Assembly (NCBI RefSeq): GCF_032401055.1 | Contig: NZ_CP135529.1 | Span: 1,612,001 to 1,676,000, forward strand | Length of the DNA stretch: 64,000 bases | From: Tardiphaga sp. 709 | GTDB taxonomy: Bacteria > Pseudomonadota > Alphaproteobacteria > Rhizobiales > Xanthobacteraceae | Direction: 5' to 3' | Shown: positions 61,684-64,000 of the stretch, piece by piece | Layout of the letters: each line of letters starts with the position of its first letter | Position numbering within the stretch: the first letter of the stretch is position 1 | Translations under genes and position numbers: made by a program | Notes under the pieces: model-generated | Told to the model about the DNA's origin: nothing | What the model saw: only the letters and a program-made list of their open reading frames with translations | Database searches by the model: none

Positions 61684-62577
61684 TTAGCTGACTGAAGTGC
61701 CGTGGGTGACGAGCTTGCCCAGACCCGCGATCAAGCGGTCGAGCACGAAGCCGACAATGCCGACATAGAACAGCGCCAGGATGATCTCGCTCATATGCGA
61801 GGAATTCCAGGCGTCCCAGATGAAGAAGCCGATGCCCACGCCGCCGATCAGCATTTCAGCCGCGATGATGGCGAGCCATGACAGGCCGATACCAATGCGC
61901 AGACCGGTGAAAATATAGGGCGCAGCCGCCGGCAGCATGACTTTCCAGAAAAATTCCACCGGATTGAGCTGCACCACGGCGGCGACGTTGCGATAGTCCT
62001 GCGGAATATTCCGGATACCGACAGCCGTGTTGATAATGATTGGCCAGATCGAGGTGATGAAAATCACGAAGATTGCCGAAGGCTGACCGTCACGGAAGGC
62101 CGCAAGCGCCAGCGGCAGCCAGGCCAGCGGCGGAATGGTGCGCAACACCTGGAAGATCGGATCGAGGCCACGCATCGCCCAGACCGACTGGCCAACCAGC
62201 GTGCCAAGCGCGATGCCGACGACGGCAGCGAGCGAGTAGCCATAGGCCACACGCAGGAGACTGGCCGAGATATGCCAGAACAGACCCTTATCCAGACCGC
62301 CATTGTCGAAGAACGGATCGAAGATCAGTTCCTTGGTGTCCTTGTAGACCTTAGAGGGCGGCGGGAGCGTTGAGCCGGTGCGCCGACACAAGAGCTCCCA
62401 CATCACACCAAGCAGGAGGACGACGATCAGCGGCGGGATGACCCGCGCCGCTGTCTCTTTCGCCATCTTGGCGTATCTTTCAAAACTTACCGGCTGCTTG
62501 GGAGACAGTGCGACGCTCGCCACCGGCGGCTTCGCCAGTGCCGTTGCCGGCTCCGTCTTGATAGCTTGCATGTTCAT
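61684..62577 (-). CDS. nrtB: nitrate ABC transporter permease
   Basis: A 297-residue permease of the NrtB/SsuC type with about six membrane segments (VIPPLIVVLLLGVMWELL, then GYSLAAVVGIALGTLVG) and the EAA loop near VQLNPVEFFWKVMLPAAAPYI. A polar N-terminal tail of about 35 residues precedes TM1. It lies between nrtA and nrtC in one operon. Confidence 0.93.
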   Translation of the reverse strand: MNMQAIKTEPATALAKPPVASVALSPKQPVSFERYAKMAKETAARVIPPLIVVLLLGVMWELLCRRTGSTLPPPSKVYKDTKELIFDPFFDNGGLDKGLFWHISASLLRVAYGYSLAAVVGIALGTLVGQSVWAMRGLDPIFQVLRTIPPLAWLPLALAAFRDGQPSAIFVIFITSIWPIIINTAVGIRNIPQDYRNVAAVVQLNPVEFFWKVMLPAAAPYIFTGLRIGIGLSWLAIIAAEMLIGGVGIGFFIWDAWNSSHMSEIILALFYVGIVGFVLDRLIAGLGKLVTHGTSVS

Positions 62578-62628
62578 CGCACTGTCTCCGTCATTTCAGC
62601 TAGTCCGCATCGGTCCTAAACGTGTGTC

Positions 62629-63945
62629 TCAGGCTTCGACGCGCTTGATGGCGAGCGACTTGAGGTAGGCTGCCGGATTTTCGGGATCGAAGACCTTGCC
62701 GTCGAAGAAGGTCTCCTTGCCGCGCGAGGTCGAAGTCGGGATTTCGGCGGCAGCGACGCCCATGGTCTTCGCCGCGTCACGCCAGATATCCTCGCGGTTG
62801 ACTTTGGCGATCAGCGCCTTGCTGTCGAAGCCGGGCTCGTATTTGCCCCAGCGGATGTCTTCGGTCATGAACCAGAGGTCGTGGCTCTGAAACGGATAGG
62901 ACGCAAAGTCCTTCCAGTACTTCATGATATGCGGCGAGTTCTCGACCACCTTGCCGGTGCCGTAGTCGAACTTGCCACGGGCACGATCGAGGATGTCCTC
63001 GACCGGGCAGTTGATCCACTGCCGCTTGCCCATGATGGTGGCGAGCTCTTCCTTGTTCTCCATCTTGTCGGCCCACTGCTGGGCTTCCATGATGGCCATG
63101 GTGATGGCCTTCGCCGCCTTCGGGTTCTTGTCGACCCAGGCCGCTCGCATGCCGAGCGACTTCTCCGGATGCTTGTTCCAGAGCTCGCCGGTGTTCAGCG
63201 CGGTGTAGCCGATCTTCTGGTTGACGGTCTGGCCGGGCCACGGTTCGCCGACGCAAAACGCGTCCATCGTGCCGACCTTCATATTCGCCACCATCTGCGG
63301 CGGCGGCACGGTGATGGTCTCGACATCCTTGTCGGGATCGATGCCGCCGGCGGCGAGCCAATAGCGGATCCAGAGATCATGCGTCCCGCCCGGGAAGGTC
63401 ATCGCCACCTTCACGGACTTGCCTGCGGCCTTCTTCTTCTCGAACGCGGCCTTCAGCGGTGCAACGTCGAGGCCGACTTTCAGATCGAGATATTCGCTGC
63501 CGACCGAAATGCACTGCGCATCGAGATTAAGACGCGCGAGGATGTACATCGGCGTCGGCTGATTGTTCTGGGTGACCTTGCCCGACGAGATCAGATACGG
63601 CATCGGCGTCAGGATATGCGCGCCATCGATGCCGTTGCCTTCTGAGCCGAGCACCATGTTGTCGCGCAGCGTGCCCCACGAGGCCTGCTTCGACACTTCC
63701 ACATCAGGCATGCCGTATTTGGCGAACATGCCCTTGTCCTTGGCAACGAATAGCGGGCCGGCATCGCTTAATGCGATGAAGCCGAGCTTGGCGCCTTTCA
63801 CTTCGGGCCCGGCATCCTGCGCGAAAGCGCCGCCGGGGAAGTTCAGTCGGGCGGCCGCGAGCAAGGCAGCGGTTCCCGCGCCGGCTTTCAGAAGCTGGCG
63901 GCGGCTGATTTTGCAGCCCGGCTTGTTGGTCTCTGACTTCGTCAT
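62629..63945 (-). CDS. nrtA: nitrate/nitrite ABC transporter substrate-binding protein
   Basis: A 438-residue periplasmic protein. The N-terminus has a Tat signal (SRRQLLKAGAGTAALLAAA). The mature part contains KLGFIALSDAGPLFVAKDKGMFAKYGM and MTFPGGTHDLWIRYWLAAGGIDPDKDVETITVPPPQMVANMKVGTMDAFCVGEPW, the NrtA/CmpA signature that forms the nitrate or bicarbonate pocket. The ATG at 63945 is chosen; reading upstream to 63990 lacks a clear signal. It is the first gene visible of the nitrate operon; the promoter lies beyond or at the window edge. The binding of nitrate rather than cyanate or bicarbonate is inferred from nasC. Confidence 0.92.
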   Translation of the reverse strand: MTKSETNKPGCKISRRQLLKAGAGTAALLAAARLNFPGGAFAQDAGPEVKGAKLGFIALSDAGPLFVAKDKGMFAKYGMPDVEVSKQASWGTLRDNMVLGSEGNGIDGAHILTPMPYLISSGKVTQNNQPTPMYILARLNLDAQCISVGSEYLDLKVGLDVAPLKAAFEKKKAAGKSVKVAMTFPGGTHDLWIRYWLAAGGIDPDKDVETITVPPPQMVANMKVGTMDAFCVGEPWPGQTVNQKIGYTALNTGELWNKHPEKSLGMRAAWVDKNPKAAKAITMAIMEAQQWADKMENKEELATIMGKRQWINCPVEDILDRARGKFDYGTGKVVENSPHIMKYWKDFASYPFQSHDLWFMTEDIRWGKYEPGFDSKALIAKVNREDIWRDAAKTMGVAAAEIPTSTSRGKETFFDGKVFDPENPAAYLKSLAIKRVEA

Positions 63946-64000
63946 GTTCTGATGTCGTCCTTTCGCGCCTCGGATCGCCTGCACCGTCATTGGCCCCTCG

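Noticed and set aside
1-64000. tRNA, rRNA, CRISPR array, transposase or integrase
   Set aside because: None was recognised by eye. Small RNAs and weak tRNA-like folds could be missed without a covariance search.

Overview
The window is GC-rich, densely coded alphaproteobacterial chromosome. The family is most likely Nitrobacteraceae (the Bradyrhizobium, Rhodopseudomonas, Afipia and Tardiphaga group). The reasons are the hemoglobin-Flp-NasC nitrate assimilation block, a very large GPR/RgsE-like polar growth protein, a DUF1127 protein, CtrA-like TTAA-N7-TTAACC boxes and the family of short palindromic repeats. The placement rests on recognising gene content, not on a search. No rRNA, tRNA, CRISPR array, integrase or intact insertion sequence was seen.

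Layout. 0.1-1.4 kb: hotdog thioesterase, 2Fe-2S ferredoxin and a lone HPt protein. 1.8-7.3 kb: a 1804-residue membrane-anchored, repeat-rich coiled-coil protein resembling the growth pole ring protein, with a consensus CtrA box upstream. 7.3-10.6 kb: a roughly 3.1 kb cassette (LysR regulator, exported metallo-beta-lactamase-fold enzyme, decayed isochorismatase-type hydrolase) lying between two near-identical copies of the 3' end plus terminator of the giant gene. 10.6-23.6 kb: housekeeping and envelope genes, including a GFA protein, aldose epimerase, the mlaEFD lipid transporter (with a second CtrA-like box), a dipeptide epimerase, an MFS carrier, threonine dehydratase, and a lipid-type trio of glycosyltransferase, phosphoesterase and PmtA-like methyltransferase. 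23.6-27.4 kb: a BTAD/TolB-like/TPR regulator divergent from a run of very small membrane or exported proteins. 27.5-36.5 kb: thiD, a stand-alone Lrp sensor domain, a homodimeric 2-oxoacid dehydrogenase E1 divergent from an Lrp regulator, a MHYT-GGDEF-EAL protein, an EamA exporter and an aldo/keto reductase.

36.6-55.8 kb is the most distinctive part. A urea/short-amide ABC transporter operon (urtABCDE) runs into formamidase fmdA and fmdB. Divergent from it is a 1124-residue protein that fuses an NCS1 permease, a Cys-rich module, a histidine kinase and a receiver. It overlaps a LuxR-type response regulator gene. The shared intergenic region carries a nested palindrome. A 14-nt piece of that palindrome recurs upstream of the next operon, which holds an orphan branched-chain-type binding protein, a flavoprotein dehydrogenase, an SDR and an IclR regulator. 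A sugar-type ABC system without an ATPase follows. I infer a transporter-sensor circuit controlling nitrogenous substrate uptake.

55.9-64 kb: a nitrate assimilation operon read on the minus strand: nrtA, nrtB, nrtC, two tandem single-domain globins with different distal residues, flp (FAD reductase) and nasC (nitrate reductase with a C-terminal 2Fe-2S domain). Together with the amide system, this makes about 20 kb of the window a nitrogen-scavenging region.
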